Assembly: GCA_019055375.1 (NCBI GenBank)
Contig: JAHQIW010007160.1
Location: 124,001 to 188,000 of the forward strand
Origin: Parelaphostrongylus tenuis
Lineage: Eukaryota > Nematoda > Chromadorea > Rhabditida > Metastrongylidae
Reading direction: 5' to 3'
Length of the DNA stretch: 64,000 nt
Shown: in pieces, positions 9,790 to 21,175 of the stretch
How positions within the stretch are numbered: position 1 is the stretch's first letter
Layout: each line of letters starts with the position of its first letter
Notes under the pieces: generated by a model
What the model saw: the letters and a program-made list of their open reading frames with translations, nothing else
Told to the model about the DNA's origin: nothing
Databases searched by the model: none
Translations under genes and position numbers: made by a program

Positions 9790-12700
9790 AGTGAATTGAC
9801 TGGTGAGAAAAAATCGAAGAATGAGTGGTGAGTAAGCGGTGGCATCCGAAATGTAATGATAACACGCGTCCTCGGAAGGGATGATAAGCGGGTTCAACTC
9901 CCGTCTCAGGTCAAATTTGTGCTTACCACTCAGTTCTCTTAGGAATATTTGAAACATCATATAACTGCGAAAAAGCAGTGAAAAAATAAAAAATCTTGGA
10001 ATTTATGCATATATATGTGCATATACGTACACATGTACGTGTATACACATGTACAGACATACATGTGTATGTATACATATACGCATATACAAACACGTAT
10101 ATATACATATATTCCACCAAGATTTTTTTCCAGTGACTGCTTTGAGCGGTGTTATGATGTTACAAAAAAACCCGAAATAGTGGGTAATATGACGTGGGCC
10201 TTTGTGGCGTAGTGGTAGCACGCGGCTGTCGGCAGGGGTGTGATACACGGGTTCAACTCCCGTCTCAGGTCAAATTGTGCTTGCCACGTCAATTCTCTTA
10301 GGAATATTTGAAACATCATATAACTGCGAAAAAGCAGTGAAAATATAAAAAAATCTTGGAATTTATGCATATATATGTGCTTATACGTGCACATGTACGT
10401 GTATACACATATGTACAGACATACACGTGTGTGTATACATATACGCATATACATACACGTATATATACATATATTCCACCACAGATTCTTTCCAGTGACT
10501 GCTTTGAGCGGTGTTATGATGTTACAAAAAAAACCCGAAATAGTGGGTAAATGACGATGGGCCTTTGTGGCGTAGTGGTAGCACGCGGCTGTGGCAGGGG
10601 TGATACACGGGTTCAACTCCCGTCTCAGGTCAAATTTGTGCTTGCCAGTCAATTCTCTTAGGAATATTTGAAAACATCATATAACTGCGAAAAAGCAGTG
10701 AAAAAATATAAAAATCTTGGAATTTATGCATATATATGTGCTTATACGTGCACATGTCCGTGTATACACATATGTACAGACATACACGTGTGTGTATACA
10801 TATACGCATATACATACACGTATATATACATATATTCCACCAAGATTCTTTCCAGTGACTGCTTTGAGCGGTGTTATGATGTTACAAAAAAACCCGAAAT
10901 AGTGGGTAAATGACGTGGGCCTTTGTGGCGTAGTGGTCAGCACGCGGCTGCTGGCAGGGGGTGATACGACGGCGTTCAACGTCCCGTCTCAGGTCAAATT
11001 TGTGCTTGCCACGTCAATTCTCTTAGGAATATTTGAAACATCATATAACTGCGAAAAAAAGCAGTGAAAAATAAAAAAAATCTTGGAATTTATGCATATA
11101 TATGTGCTATATACGTGCACATGTCCGTGTATACACATATGTACAGACATACACGTGTGTGTATACATATACGCATATACATACACGTATATATACATAT
11201 ATTCCACCAAGATTCTTTCCAGTGACTGCTTTGAGCTGGTGTTATGATGTTACAAAAAAACCCGAAATAGTGGGTAAATGACGTGGGCCTTTGTGGCGTA
11301 GTAGGGTAGCACGCGGCTGGGCAGGGGTGTATACACGGGTTCAACTCCCGTCTCAGGTCAAATTTGTGCTTAGCCACGTCAATTCTCTTAGGAATATTTG
11401 AAACATATATAACTGCGAAAAAGCAGTGAAAAAATAAAAAATCTTGGAATTTATGCATATATATGTGCTTATACGTGCACATGTACGTGTATACACATAT
11501 GTACAGACATACACGTGTGTGTATACATATACGCATATACATACACGTATATATACATATATTCCACCAAGATTCTTTCCAGTGACTGCTTTGAGCGGTG
11601 TTATGATGTTACAAAAAAAACCCGAAATAGTGGGTAAATGGACGTGGGCCTTTGTGGCGTAGTGGTAGCACGCGGCTGTGGCAGGGGTGTGATACACGGG
11701 TTCAACTCCCGTCTCAGGTCAAATTTGTGCTTGCCAGTCAATTCTCTTAGGAATATTTGAAACATCATATAACTGCGAAAAAAGCAGGTGAAATAATAAA
11801 AAATCTTGGAATTTATGCATATATATGTGCTTATACGTGCACATGTCCGTGTATACACATATGTACAGACATACACGTGTGTGTATACATATACGCATAT
11901 ACATACACGTATATATACATATACTTCCACCAAGATTCTTTCCAGTGACTGCTTTGAGCTCGGTGTTATGATGTTACAAAAAAACCCGAAATAGTGGGTA
12001 AATGACGTGGGCCTTTGTGGCGTAGTGGTAGCACGCGGCTGTGGCAGGGGGTGATACACGGGTTCAACTCCCGTCTCAGGTCAAATTTGTGCTTGCCAGT
12101 CAATTCTCTTAGGAATATTTGAAACATCATATAACTGCGAAAAAGCAGTGAAAAAAATAAGAAATCTTGGAATTTATGCATATATATGTGCTTATACGTG
12201 CACATGTCCGTGTATACACATATGTACAGACATACACGTGTGTGTATACATATACGCATATACATACACGTATATATACATATATTCCACCAAGATTCTT
12301 TCCAGTGACTGCTTTGAGCTGGTGTTATGATGTTACAAAAAAAACCCGAAATAGTGGGTAAATGACGTGGGCCTTTGTGGCGTATGTGGCAGCACGCGGC
12401 TGTGGGCAGGGGTGATGATACACGGGTTCAACTCCCGTCTCAGGTCAAATTTGTGCTTGCCAGTCAATTCTCTTAGGAATATTTGAAACATCATATAACT
12501 GCGAAAAAGCAGTGAAAATATAAAAAATCTTGGAATTTATGCATATATATGCTTATACGTGCACATGTACGTGTATACACATATGTACAGACATACACGT
12601 GTGTGTATACATATACGCATATACATACACGTATATATACATATATTCCACCAAGATTCTTTCCAGTGACTGCTTTGAGCGGTGTTATGATGTTACAAAA

Positions 12701-13905
12701 AAACCCGAAATAGTGGGTAAATGACGTGGGCCTTTGTGGCGTAGTGGTAGCACGCGGCTGTGGCAGGGGTGAATACACGGGTTCAACTCCCGTCTCAGGT
12801 CAAATTTGTGCTTGCCAGTCAATTCTCTTAGGAATATTTGAAACATCATATAACTGCGAAAAAGCAGTGAAAAAATAAGAAATCTTGGAATTTATGCATA
12901 TATATGTGCTTATACGTGCACATGTCCGTGTATACACATATGTACAGACATACACGTGTGTGTATACATATACGCATATACATACACGTATATATACTAT
13001 ATTCCACCAAGATTCTTTCCAGTGACTGCTTTGAGCGGTGTTATGATGTTACAAAAAAAACCCGAAATAGTGGGTAAATGACGTGGGCCTTTGTGGCGTA
13101 GTGGTAGCACGCGGCTGTGGCAGGGGTTGATACACGGGTTCAACTCCCGTCTCAGGTCAAATTTGTGCTTGCCAGTCAATTCTCTTAGGAATATTTGAAA
13201 CATCATATAACTGCGAAAAAAGCAGTGAAAATATAAAAAAATCTTGGAATTTATGCATATATATATGCTTATACGTGCACATGTACGTGTATACACATAT
13301 GTACAGACATACACGTGTGTGGTATACATATACGCATATACATACACGTATATATACATATATTCCACCAAGATTCTTTCCAGTGACTGCTTTGAGCGGT
13401 GTTATGATGTTACAAAAAAACCCGAAATAGTGGGTAAATGACGTGGGCCTTTGTGGCGTAGTTGGTAGCACGCGGCTGTGGCAGGGGTGATACACGGGTT
13501 CAACTCCCGTCTCAGGTCAAATTTGTGCTTGCCAGTCAATTCTCTTAGGAATATTTGAAACATCATATAACTGCGAAAAAAGCAGTGAAAAAAATAAGAA
13601 ATCTGGAATTTATGCATATATATGTGCGTTATACGTGCACATGTACGTGTATACACATATGTACAGACATACATGTGTGTGTATACAATATACGCATATA
13701 CATACACGTATATATTTCCACCAAGATTCTCTCCAGTGAACTGCTTTGAGCGGTGTTATAATGTTACAAATATAATCAGTGATGGGTAAATGAGTGATGG
13801 CTAGGCGGTGGCCTTTGTGTCGTAGCGGTAGCACGCGGCTGCGGTAGGGGTGAAACGCGGGTTCAACTTCCGTCTCAGGTCGTTTTTTGCTCATCACTCG
13901 GTTCT
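9790..13905 (+). repeat. tandem array of a 361-bp unit carrying Pol III A and B boxes
   Basis: Twelve B-box cores (GGGTTCAACTCCCG or one-base variants) occur from 9,891 to 13,859 at a mean spacing of 361 bases, giving about 11 units. Each unit holds: an A box (TGGCGTAGTGGTAGCACGCG); a T-arm-like hairpin ACGGG/CCCGT; GGCCT paired with AGGTC as an acceptor-like stem; a CATA/TGTA core; and two ends related as imperfect inverted repeats (ACTGCTTTGAGCGGTGTTAT against the inverse of CATCATATAACTGCGAAAAAGCAGT, key bases only). The first and last units are the most diverged. All ORFs here (ICIHTRVCLYICV-type repeats) are artefacts of the array. Confidence 0.92.
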
Positions 13906-13979
13906 CTTGAGTATATTTGAGACATCATAACACTGCAAAAAGAGCGGGTAAAACATAAGGAATTTGAGTATTATACACT

Positions 13980-14100
13980 CAATAATGTTGAGCGATGTAC
14001 AAAGCTTAGTGTCAGGCACGACTCGAACTTGCGTTTGACCCTTTCCGTCGGTGCATGCTTAACCAATTTCGTCTGTTTTGTCACCATTCTTTCTACAGTT
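13980..14100 (-). repeat. tRNA-like SINE head, family B
   Basis: Minus-strand reading contains GTTAAGCATGCACCGACGG and a B-box-like CGCAAGTTCGAGTCGTGCC. It directly follows the last unit of the 361-bp array. Confidence 0.55.
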
Positions 14101-14261
14101 CCAATATTTGCTTTTAATTTAATAATGCTCTGTCGAAACTCGGACATCGGACTATGAACTCAGCTTAAAATTTCTAACAGCCATCAACCATCTCTCCTCC
14201 TTAAGGAGTGATCAACGGTGATAGCTCGATCCTTTAGCGCTTTTAGAAACGTATTAACCCT

Positions 14262-14480
14262 TTGAGAACCATGAGAGCTTTTCTTATGCTTAACGCGCTA
14301 TTTCAGACCACACTCAGCTACTGTTATGGCGGAGTCGCGTCTCGTGTGAAAGCAGGCAAACAGCCAGACATGGAGATGCTGCCCGCTCTGACTACCACGC
14401 AAGCGATGAACCGACACCGCCTGCCTGTCAACAATGGTACTCAAAAGGTTAGAAATCACAGCAGAAATTACATGAGCTGA
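14262..14480 (+). repeat. dispersed repeat with conserved ORF-like reading (second copy)
   Basis: Plus-strand partner of the repeat at 6,818-7,018. It shares SYC.GGVA and KAG.QPD blocks and the C-terminal N-rich end. There is no splice context. It is best treated as a repeat remnant. Confidence 0.5.
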
Positions 14481-14544
14481 TCATTACCAGTAGTGCTAAA
14501 CTTTGGCGTTCACTGATCACAGCAGATGTAAAAGACAAAAGAAT

Positions 14545-14835
14545 GAAACCATTGGGCGTTGATTGATCTCTGAGCTATGCGCTAGGGATTAAATCAACTC
14601 CATTTATAGCATCGCAGAAGTGAACTCTGAATTCATATCTTACCTTTACGATAAGTCGTGGTAACCTGCCAATGTCTCAAGTCAGTGATGCAATCCTCCC
14701 GTAGAACTCCGGTACCAAGCCACTGACCCCGGAAGCGGCATAGGTTTGGGAGCTCTGAGCACGGAATTGAACCATCTAGCATTGATTTATCGACCACGTG
14801 TGTCGCAGAGCACCTCTGACCATTGCGTCACTTTC
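14545..14835 (-). repeat. tRNA-derived SINE, family A (diverged)
   Basis: Inverted tail (GCGTTGATTGATCTCTGAG), body and head (GTGTCGCAGAGCACCTCTGA) follow the family order on the minus strand. Confidence 0.6.
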
Positions 14836-15184
14836 ACCTAGAACGGAGCTTAAGCTTACGAATCTGGTGCAGCTCAGTCAAAGACAATACTTTCATAGCC
14901 CTGGTTTGGCCAAAAAAACTAGTGGTAATAGTAGTAACAGTAGTAGTTTGATGGCTTACGTTCCGATGACTTCGCCTTCTTCAGAATCTGACGGTTTGGC
15001 GCGTTATCGACGTCCAGGCTCTCAGATAGGCGAAGTCGCCGAAGCATCAGCCATAAAAATACTACTACTACTCCCAACCTCGCGTCGGCTAAACAGTAAA
15101 ATCTCTCTTAAAATCAAATATTTCAATTATCATTGCCTTGATCTAACGGATTTTCCAAGATCTACTCGCTGTTCCCGGTGCTAT

Positions 15185-15700
15185 AATGTTACAAAATATC
15201 CAATGATGTAGCGTGATGTGCAAAATTTTTGCGCCAGTGGGGACTAGAACCCGCACCTCACTCTCTCTGAGAGCCCGTGCTCTATCCCTTGCACTACCGA
15301 CTCCTGCCTTGCCACTACTCTTTCTACGCTACAACGTATCTAACCGTCAGAAACCAACCGTCAACGGTTTGGTCCAGGTAGTCGATATCGACAATGAACC
15401 CAGTGAAGCTGACATATATTGACTCAGGCGGGACTCGAACCCCTGTTCTACCCTATCGGCGTAACTGGACCCATTGTCAATATCGACCACCAAGCCGAAC
15501 CGCTGACGGTTGGTTGCTTACAAATTTGATGCGTTGTAGCGTAGAAACAGTGGTGGTAAAACAAGCGTCGATAGCGCATTTGTTTAAAGCACGCGCCCCC
15601 ACAAAGAGTGAAATATCGGTTTGATTCCCCGCTGAGGCAAAAGTTTTGCACACCACAGGTGAAAGCGTTTTCAACGTAGAAAACCCTATTCAAAGTTCAT
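15185..15700. repeat. foldback element with family B tRNA-like heads
   Basis: The left arm (TGCAAAATTTTTGCGCC, then a minus-strand tRNA-like head to about 15,400) and the right arm (15,440-15,660, ending GCAAAAGTTTTGCACA) are inverted copies of each other. The arms include the matched blocks AACCGTCAGAAACCAACCGT and ACGGTTGGTTGCTTAC. A further minus-oriented B-box-like segment sits near 15,430. Confidence 0.7.
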
Positions 15701-15774
15701 AAAAAAGCCCACAGTGTAACCTAATCTACAAAAGCTTAGCAAAAACAACTCGAAACGACTTAAGAAAAAAATTG

Positions 15775-16205
15775 GGGGGGCCGCACTGCGACCGCACCGC
15801 AACCGCACTGCGACCGCAACGCAAACCGCCCCGCGTTCGACCGACGTTGCACGTGTCTATAGACGGGTCTTTTCTCAATTATTCTTATCGATTTCTTGTT
15901 CTTCCTATATTTACTAGTAATATTTAACAAATATCACTAGTGATTGATGTCATTGAAACCGTTTTTGAACAGTAGTAAAGGCCTGAGGCAAACAGTACGC
16001 AACTACAATTACGGGCGTGTGGTCCTGAGCGGAACTCTACCGTAGGGCTGTTTCTAAATTTTTTGAAAGTCCTAAAATTTCACCGATGCGGTGGTGTTTC
16101 TAGCGTTCGCCAGTGCTTCACTCTTTTCCTGCAGATGTATCTCCTTGAGCAAACACCAGCTTCAATTCAAGACGAGTGGGTGGCCCTGAACGGAATTCTA
16201 CCGTA
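15775..16205. repeat. GC-rich minisatellite and a direct repeat pair
   Basis: At 15,780-15,830 a CGCACYGCRAC-type motif repeats about five times. At 16,020 and 16,181 the sequence GGNCCTGARCGGAAYTCTAC recurs 160 bases apart. No coding content is seen. Confidence 0.6.
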
Positions 16206-16254
16206 GTTTCCTTTGAGGTTTCTGAAGATCAAGGAATTTGACTAGCATTCGATT

Positions 16255-16490
16255 TCGATTTTTTCCTAAAAACACTTCATCCTGTTTCTTTCGTCCTCCT
16301 TTCTTCTCTTTTTTTCTCCTTCTTTTTCTTCGTTTTTCTTCCTCTTCAATCTTGCTTTCCTTTTTTCCTTTCTTTTTCTTCATCCTTTTCTTCTTCCTTT
16401 TTTTCTCCTTCTTCTTCTTCTTGTTCTTTTTTTTCTTCTTCCTTTCTTTCCCTTCTTCTTCCTTTCCTTTTTCTTCTTTTTTCTCCTTTT
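16255..16490 (+). repeat. 235-bp polypyrimidine tract (CTT/TTTCC-rich)
   Basis: Almost purely C and T on the plus strand, ending about 190 bases before the rpl-28 ATG. The ORFs on either strand (Ser/Phe-rich, Lys/Arg-rich) are compositional. Its place directly upstream of a highly expressed gene may reflect promoter or nucleosome-free structure; that is inference. Confidence 0.85.
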
Positions 16491-16659
16491 CTACGTGGTG
16501 TGAAAATCTTTCTATGGCATTTGTCGTGCGTTATTCATAGCTTATTTATTCACTGAGTTTTCGTGTCGTTCATGTCAAGATTCTCGTCGCACCGAAATTT
16601 AACTAATAACTTTGTAGATATAAACTGCTTTTACTTAGTTAGTTAATCGGATTGATTGA

Positions 16660-16682
16660 GAATTCTTCACCTCAGGGTGATA
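16660..16682 (+). promoter_or_regulatory. candidate SL trans-splice acceptor of rpl-28
   Basis: TTCTTCACCTCAG is followed by nine bases or fewer and then the ATG at 16,683. This is the spacing usual for nematode spliced-leader addition to ribosomal protein mRNAs. A bare 5' UTR cannot be excluded from sequence alone. Confidence 0.45.
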
Positions 16683-16890
16683 ATGTCGGCCGATCTTACG
16701 TGGCAAATCATTCGCAAGAATCATTGTTTCCTGCGTCGTCAAAGAGGTATCCAAAAGCATTTTTCCGTTGAACCGTTCAACCTTCGTGGTACGAATAGCC
16801 GTCGATTCAATGGCCTCATCAATAAGCACGGCATAGACATGAAGCCCGCGAAGGAAGGACCCGGTGTCACGGTGACACTGAAGATTCCAC
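16683..16890 (+). CDS. rpl-28: rpl-28 exon 1
   Basis: 208 bases, 69 codons plus one base. The start is the only ATG that gives the conserved eL28 N-terminus MSA.L.W.I. The donor is GTATGTTTC. It encodes the segment that includes NSRRFNGL. Confidence 0.9.
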
Positions 16891-17733
16891 GTATGTTTCT
16901 CGTCGTCGTTGTTGTTGTTGTGTTTCCAATCCGACAGCATATTTTGCTTATCATGAGGTCTGTTATGATAGGTGCTAGAAACGTGTCTCGGCCTTTTTAG
17001 CATCATCAGTAGCGCGGGACTTTCGTTTGAGCCAATTATTTGTTAAGCGATATAAACCCTATATAGAGGTGTCGCCGGCAAGTTATTTTAACTCAACATA
17101 CGATGAAAGAATCACTGTGGCGTTCCGTGAGAGTGATAGATTGTCGTTTGTCATTTATCGTTTGCTTGAATTACGGCTATTGCGCCAGTTTATCCCTTTG
17201 CGGACGACGAGAGTCATTTGGACCCACACAAACTTCCAGAGTTCTTCTTTTGCTCGGAAGAACTTTTTCTTTAGAATTTTAGTGATTTTCCGAAAGCTCA
17301 GATCTCAAGGATTACAGCACTTTGGATGGTTTTCGAAACGGCCTTTGCAGTACGCTGTAACAGCGAAAACCAAGTTATTTTCCAAACTAGGTTTGCCTTA
17401 TTTGCTCATCTGAAGTCCATGGGTCGCTTCCTATTGGACTACCATAAGCTCATTCGGTAGTTCAAAGCTCGGCGATTTCCATGCTTAAACTGGTTCTCGA
17501 AAAGATTTTCATAGCGCATTGTGAAGGCGAAATTTAAACAGTGCCTAGGAGTTGAATATGCACAAAAAGTATATATACTTCTAGAGATAATCATGTATTA
17601 TACGAGTTGTACAGAGGACGTTAAGTATATTCTGAGACCAAGGGAAAATCTTTGTTGAAGAACGAAAATCGCTCACCATTGGCGATATACATTATGCTGC
17701 CGTCTGCAAAGGGATATTTAATTATATATACAT

Positions 17734-17778
<45 letters not shown>

Positions 17779-20700
17779 AAGCTAAAGGATAAAGCTCTCG
17801 GCGTTGATCAATCCCTGAGGGATGCGCCATGCATTCGACTTCAATTTTTAACTTCGTTTAAGGTGATTGAATGCATATCTGGCCTTTACAATGACTCGCG
17901 GTGGCCTCCCGCTGAACTGAGTCAGTGCTGCTTATCCTCCCAGACAAGTCTGAGACCTGACTGGTACCAATTTACCGACCCCGGAGGGATGGATGGCTTG
18001 GTGAGCCATGAGCGCGAGATCGAACCATTGACCTCGTGTGCGACGCAGAGCACCTCTAACCACTGTGCCACATTATATATATATATATATATATATCAAG
18101 ACTTTCAGTGGCGTATTATCCGTAAGCTAATCAAACAGTGATCGATAATCGTACGTTGGGTGTAAGTGGTTTGGTTCGGCGTAGATTCCTCTAAGTAAGG
18201 GGTTTATTCCCGTGGTGCTGACTGAACCGAAAGACAGCATGCTACTGATGAGGCTGAAGAGCCGAAATATGTATCTAGTGCTCTAGGAATGCCATAGCAG
18301 GCCTCATGAAGTTCTCAAAAATATGGGTACCGTTTCGTTTAATCGCACAGATTTCTAAGGATATCTCTTTCGTTGGACAAGAACTCTTCGATAAGAGTGT
18401 TAGTAATCATTCTAAAGCATAAATCTCCGTTAGTGTTGTGCATGCTCATTTTGGAAAAGAACGGTTTATGACACTTTTGCGAAAGATAAACATGTTACAC
18501 ACGCGCATATTTCTCGCAGTGCAGAGCTCTTTCTCTGGACAGAAGTAATCATTCGATAGCGTAGGATTAGCGACTCCAACGGTTCTGGAAAGACCGTTCC
18601 TCTGCAGTATAGCAAGGGAGATAAGGTTCATTCGCATGCGCGGGTGTGTTGCTTGGCCACTTCACGGAATGCGGTGTGGGGGAGCAAGTGGGTTACCACG
18701 ATTATTCATCGATGGCGGCTTCTCCGCTTCGGAAGAAGTTCCAGATCGAACATCTGACTCTGATACTGAAAATTTTCTCTATACATTCATGTGCTTTTCA
18801 TGCCTCTAGCGAAGTAGTAGTTGAAATGCGCGGCCGGTGTGAAATATAAGTTTAGTTTCAATTTTATAGCGCTATAAGAGGGTCTTTTCAAAAGCTGGCC
18901 GTTTATGGTTCTAGCTGAACATTTAAGCTTTCGACTGATTACTAGCACTCTTTTCGAAAATTTCTTCTCCAGCGAAAGGAATAGGCTTAGTTTGTGCTAT
19001 CAAACGGAAAAGTACCAAAACATGCTGTTGGGATGTATCAGTTTTTAGACGACGTCTCAAAATAGTCGGTTTGAAGCGTATTGCTCCATTACCAAGACAT
19101 CAACTACTATAAACAGCCATAGTTCTACTCATTTTGTACATACCAGTCAGTGCGTTCGCTATATGAGTAGTGCCCCATATTTTGTACTACACGCTCATAT
19201 ACTTTTCTGCATATATAACTCTTGTTTGCTAAGGAAACTCTGAGATGGAATTTTTTTTTCGTTCCACCCTTATAGCGCGCTATGGAGACCACAAAAATCA
19301 AATATGGCTGCGGAATCGGCGAGATTTGTGCTTTTGAATGAGTAGCAGTGTAATCTAGTGAAAAACCGTTCACAGACCTTAGCCGTGCAAACAACCTATT
19401 GCGGTGTGAGTAATAACCGTGTTTTTGTTGCTGCGGCCCACTGAGATGAAAAAGGCCCTTGGTAGTCCGTAATGTTAACTGTTTAGTTGTCATTCGATGT
19501 GTGTATGACCATTACATTTTCAGTGCAGTAGTATTCGAGTTCACCACCTCTGTTATCATTCCCTACTTCTTTTTCATACATAGTACCTTCTGCGTAGAGT
19601 GTCGTCTGTTTGGTGTGATGAGTTTCAGTGATTCAGGGCACGTGTGTAAGTCTATTAGTGGGGAGTGCTTAGTTCGGTTTAGATTTATTGGTGATTGCAC
19701 TAGAGTGGTTAGGCTTCTTAAGACCAACGAACCATATTTATCGCCGTACGAACAACCTATAACAGATAAGAATCGCAAGATGTTGAGGAAACAACAATCA
19801 CGACATGTAACGCAATTTTAACAGTTCAAGATTTTGCACTAGATGTGAGCCTAAGTGTGAGATGCCCCGAACCCCAGATCTCTAGATGAATGAGACGAGC
19901 TACACATTGTAAACAGCAGTAACTATTCACATAGACATCATAACGGCATGAACTACAGTACTCTATGACCGTGATAATCCACAGCTCAGAGAGGTCGAAA
20001 TTGTAGCTGAGCTCCAAGTAGCGCCTGTAGACGAATGGAACTGCTGTGGGCGTGACTCCTTCTCAGGATTCTGTTCCACTTTGAACTGCGAGTAGCTGTG
20101 ATTCTATGGGAAACATCCTTGGTTGCCAATAGTGTCTCGAGTCTTTATGTTTCGCGGACATCCGGCCGACAGGTGTTTGAAGCATAAACTGGCTAATGAT
20201 GCGCTATGCATCGGCCAGTTGGTGTGATAAACACGACCCGGGTTGTATGACTCACTGCGCAATGAATAACCACAATGATTATCTGTAAGTAGATACAATG
20301 ATAGTCAACAGCATAAGGAATAAGAAAAATAGCAGTTATTTCGCAAAATAACTGCTATAACACAATCAGATAAACGACTCTTTGACATGCTTTCTTTCTC
20401 TTCGGAAGTTTGCCGTTTGGTGCTCTCTTTCACCTAATTTCCAGTCAAAGGATTGGCTCGTGGATTGTCGCGAGGCGCTTTAATTATTGTCGCGAAGCCG
20501 GCGCCATCTCTGACAGTCAAAGTCTGTTTGGGAATAATTCCAGTTCCGTATCTTTGTTCAGTTATGAGGTGAATTAAAATAGAGATTGGAAGATTCCCAT
20601 TCGTTTCTGAGCGTGCCTAAACTAGTTAGTGGGCTTTGTTTGCCTGAGCAGTACCGAGGTTGTCATATTTTTCGTTTTTTTAGACGTTTTCCCTTTTCAT

Positions 20701-21117
20701 TCTAAAGTATCTAAGGATTTCCTGACAGCATATTTTAAGCCTGTCATAGGTTCTGTCATGACACATACATAGTGCTAGACACGTGTTTCGATCTTTCATC
20801 CTCATCAGTAGCGCGGTGCCTTTCGGCATCACCTTGAAAGATCGGTTCTAACTACCACTCTCAACGAACGCTAGGGTGATGTTCTCACCGTGCGTTGAGT
20901 GTAAATAGTTTGCTGTCGATTCCTCTATGTACACGCGGAACTGGCGGACTGGGACCGAGAAGCACCCTGCTACTGATGAGGCTGAAAGGCCGAAATGCGT
21001 ATCTCGCACTCTATCAAGTGCCATAACAGACCATATTAAAGGCTTACGATATGCGTCAGAATGTGTTAATTTTGAACGAGGCCTCAAAATAGTCGACTGA
21101 GTGTTGATATACGTATG

Positions 21118-21175
<58 letters not shown>

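Larger units (their letters stand above)
20745..21110. repeat. palindromic repeat with an outward hammerhead in each arm
   Basis: The left arm (20,745-20,860, containing HHR3 on the minus strand) and the right arm (20,905-21,035, containing HHR4 on the plus strand) are imperfect inverted copies: GGCACCGCGCTACTGATGAG-type against AGCACCCTGCTACTGATGAG, and CTCTCAACGAACG against the inverse of CGTGCGTTGAG. The tail to 21,110 (GAGGCCTCAAAATAGTCG) recurs at about 19,045. Confidence 0.75.

Noticed and set aside
9923..13897. Many overlapping ORFs of 60-166 codons on both strands
   Set aside because: All repeat the same Tyr/Ile/Cys/Thr-rich pattern from the CATA/TGTA core of the 361-bp tandem unit. 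No start, splice or codon evidence.
9790..13905. CRISPR array
   Set aside because: Eukaryotic context, and 361-bp units without the short repeat and unique spacer pattern.
16198..16540. Ser/Phe-rich (+) and Lys/Arg-rich (-) ORFs
   Set aside because: Pure consequence of the polypyrimidine tract.
17027..17413. 128-codon plus-strand ORF in rpl-28 intron 1
   Set aside because: Its first third is the hammerhead-bearing repeat (also found at 20.9 kb). No splice sites or family match.
19459..19821. 120-codon plus-strand ORF in rpl-28 intron 1
   Set aside because: No start context, splice support or recognisable domain. Long enough to mention, but compatible with chance.
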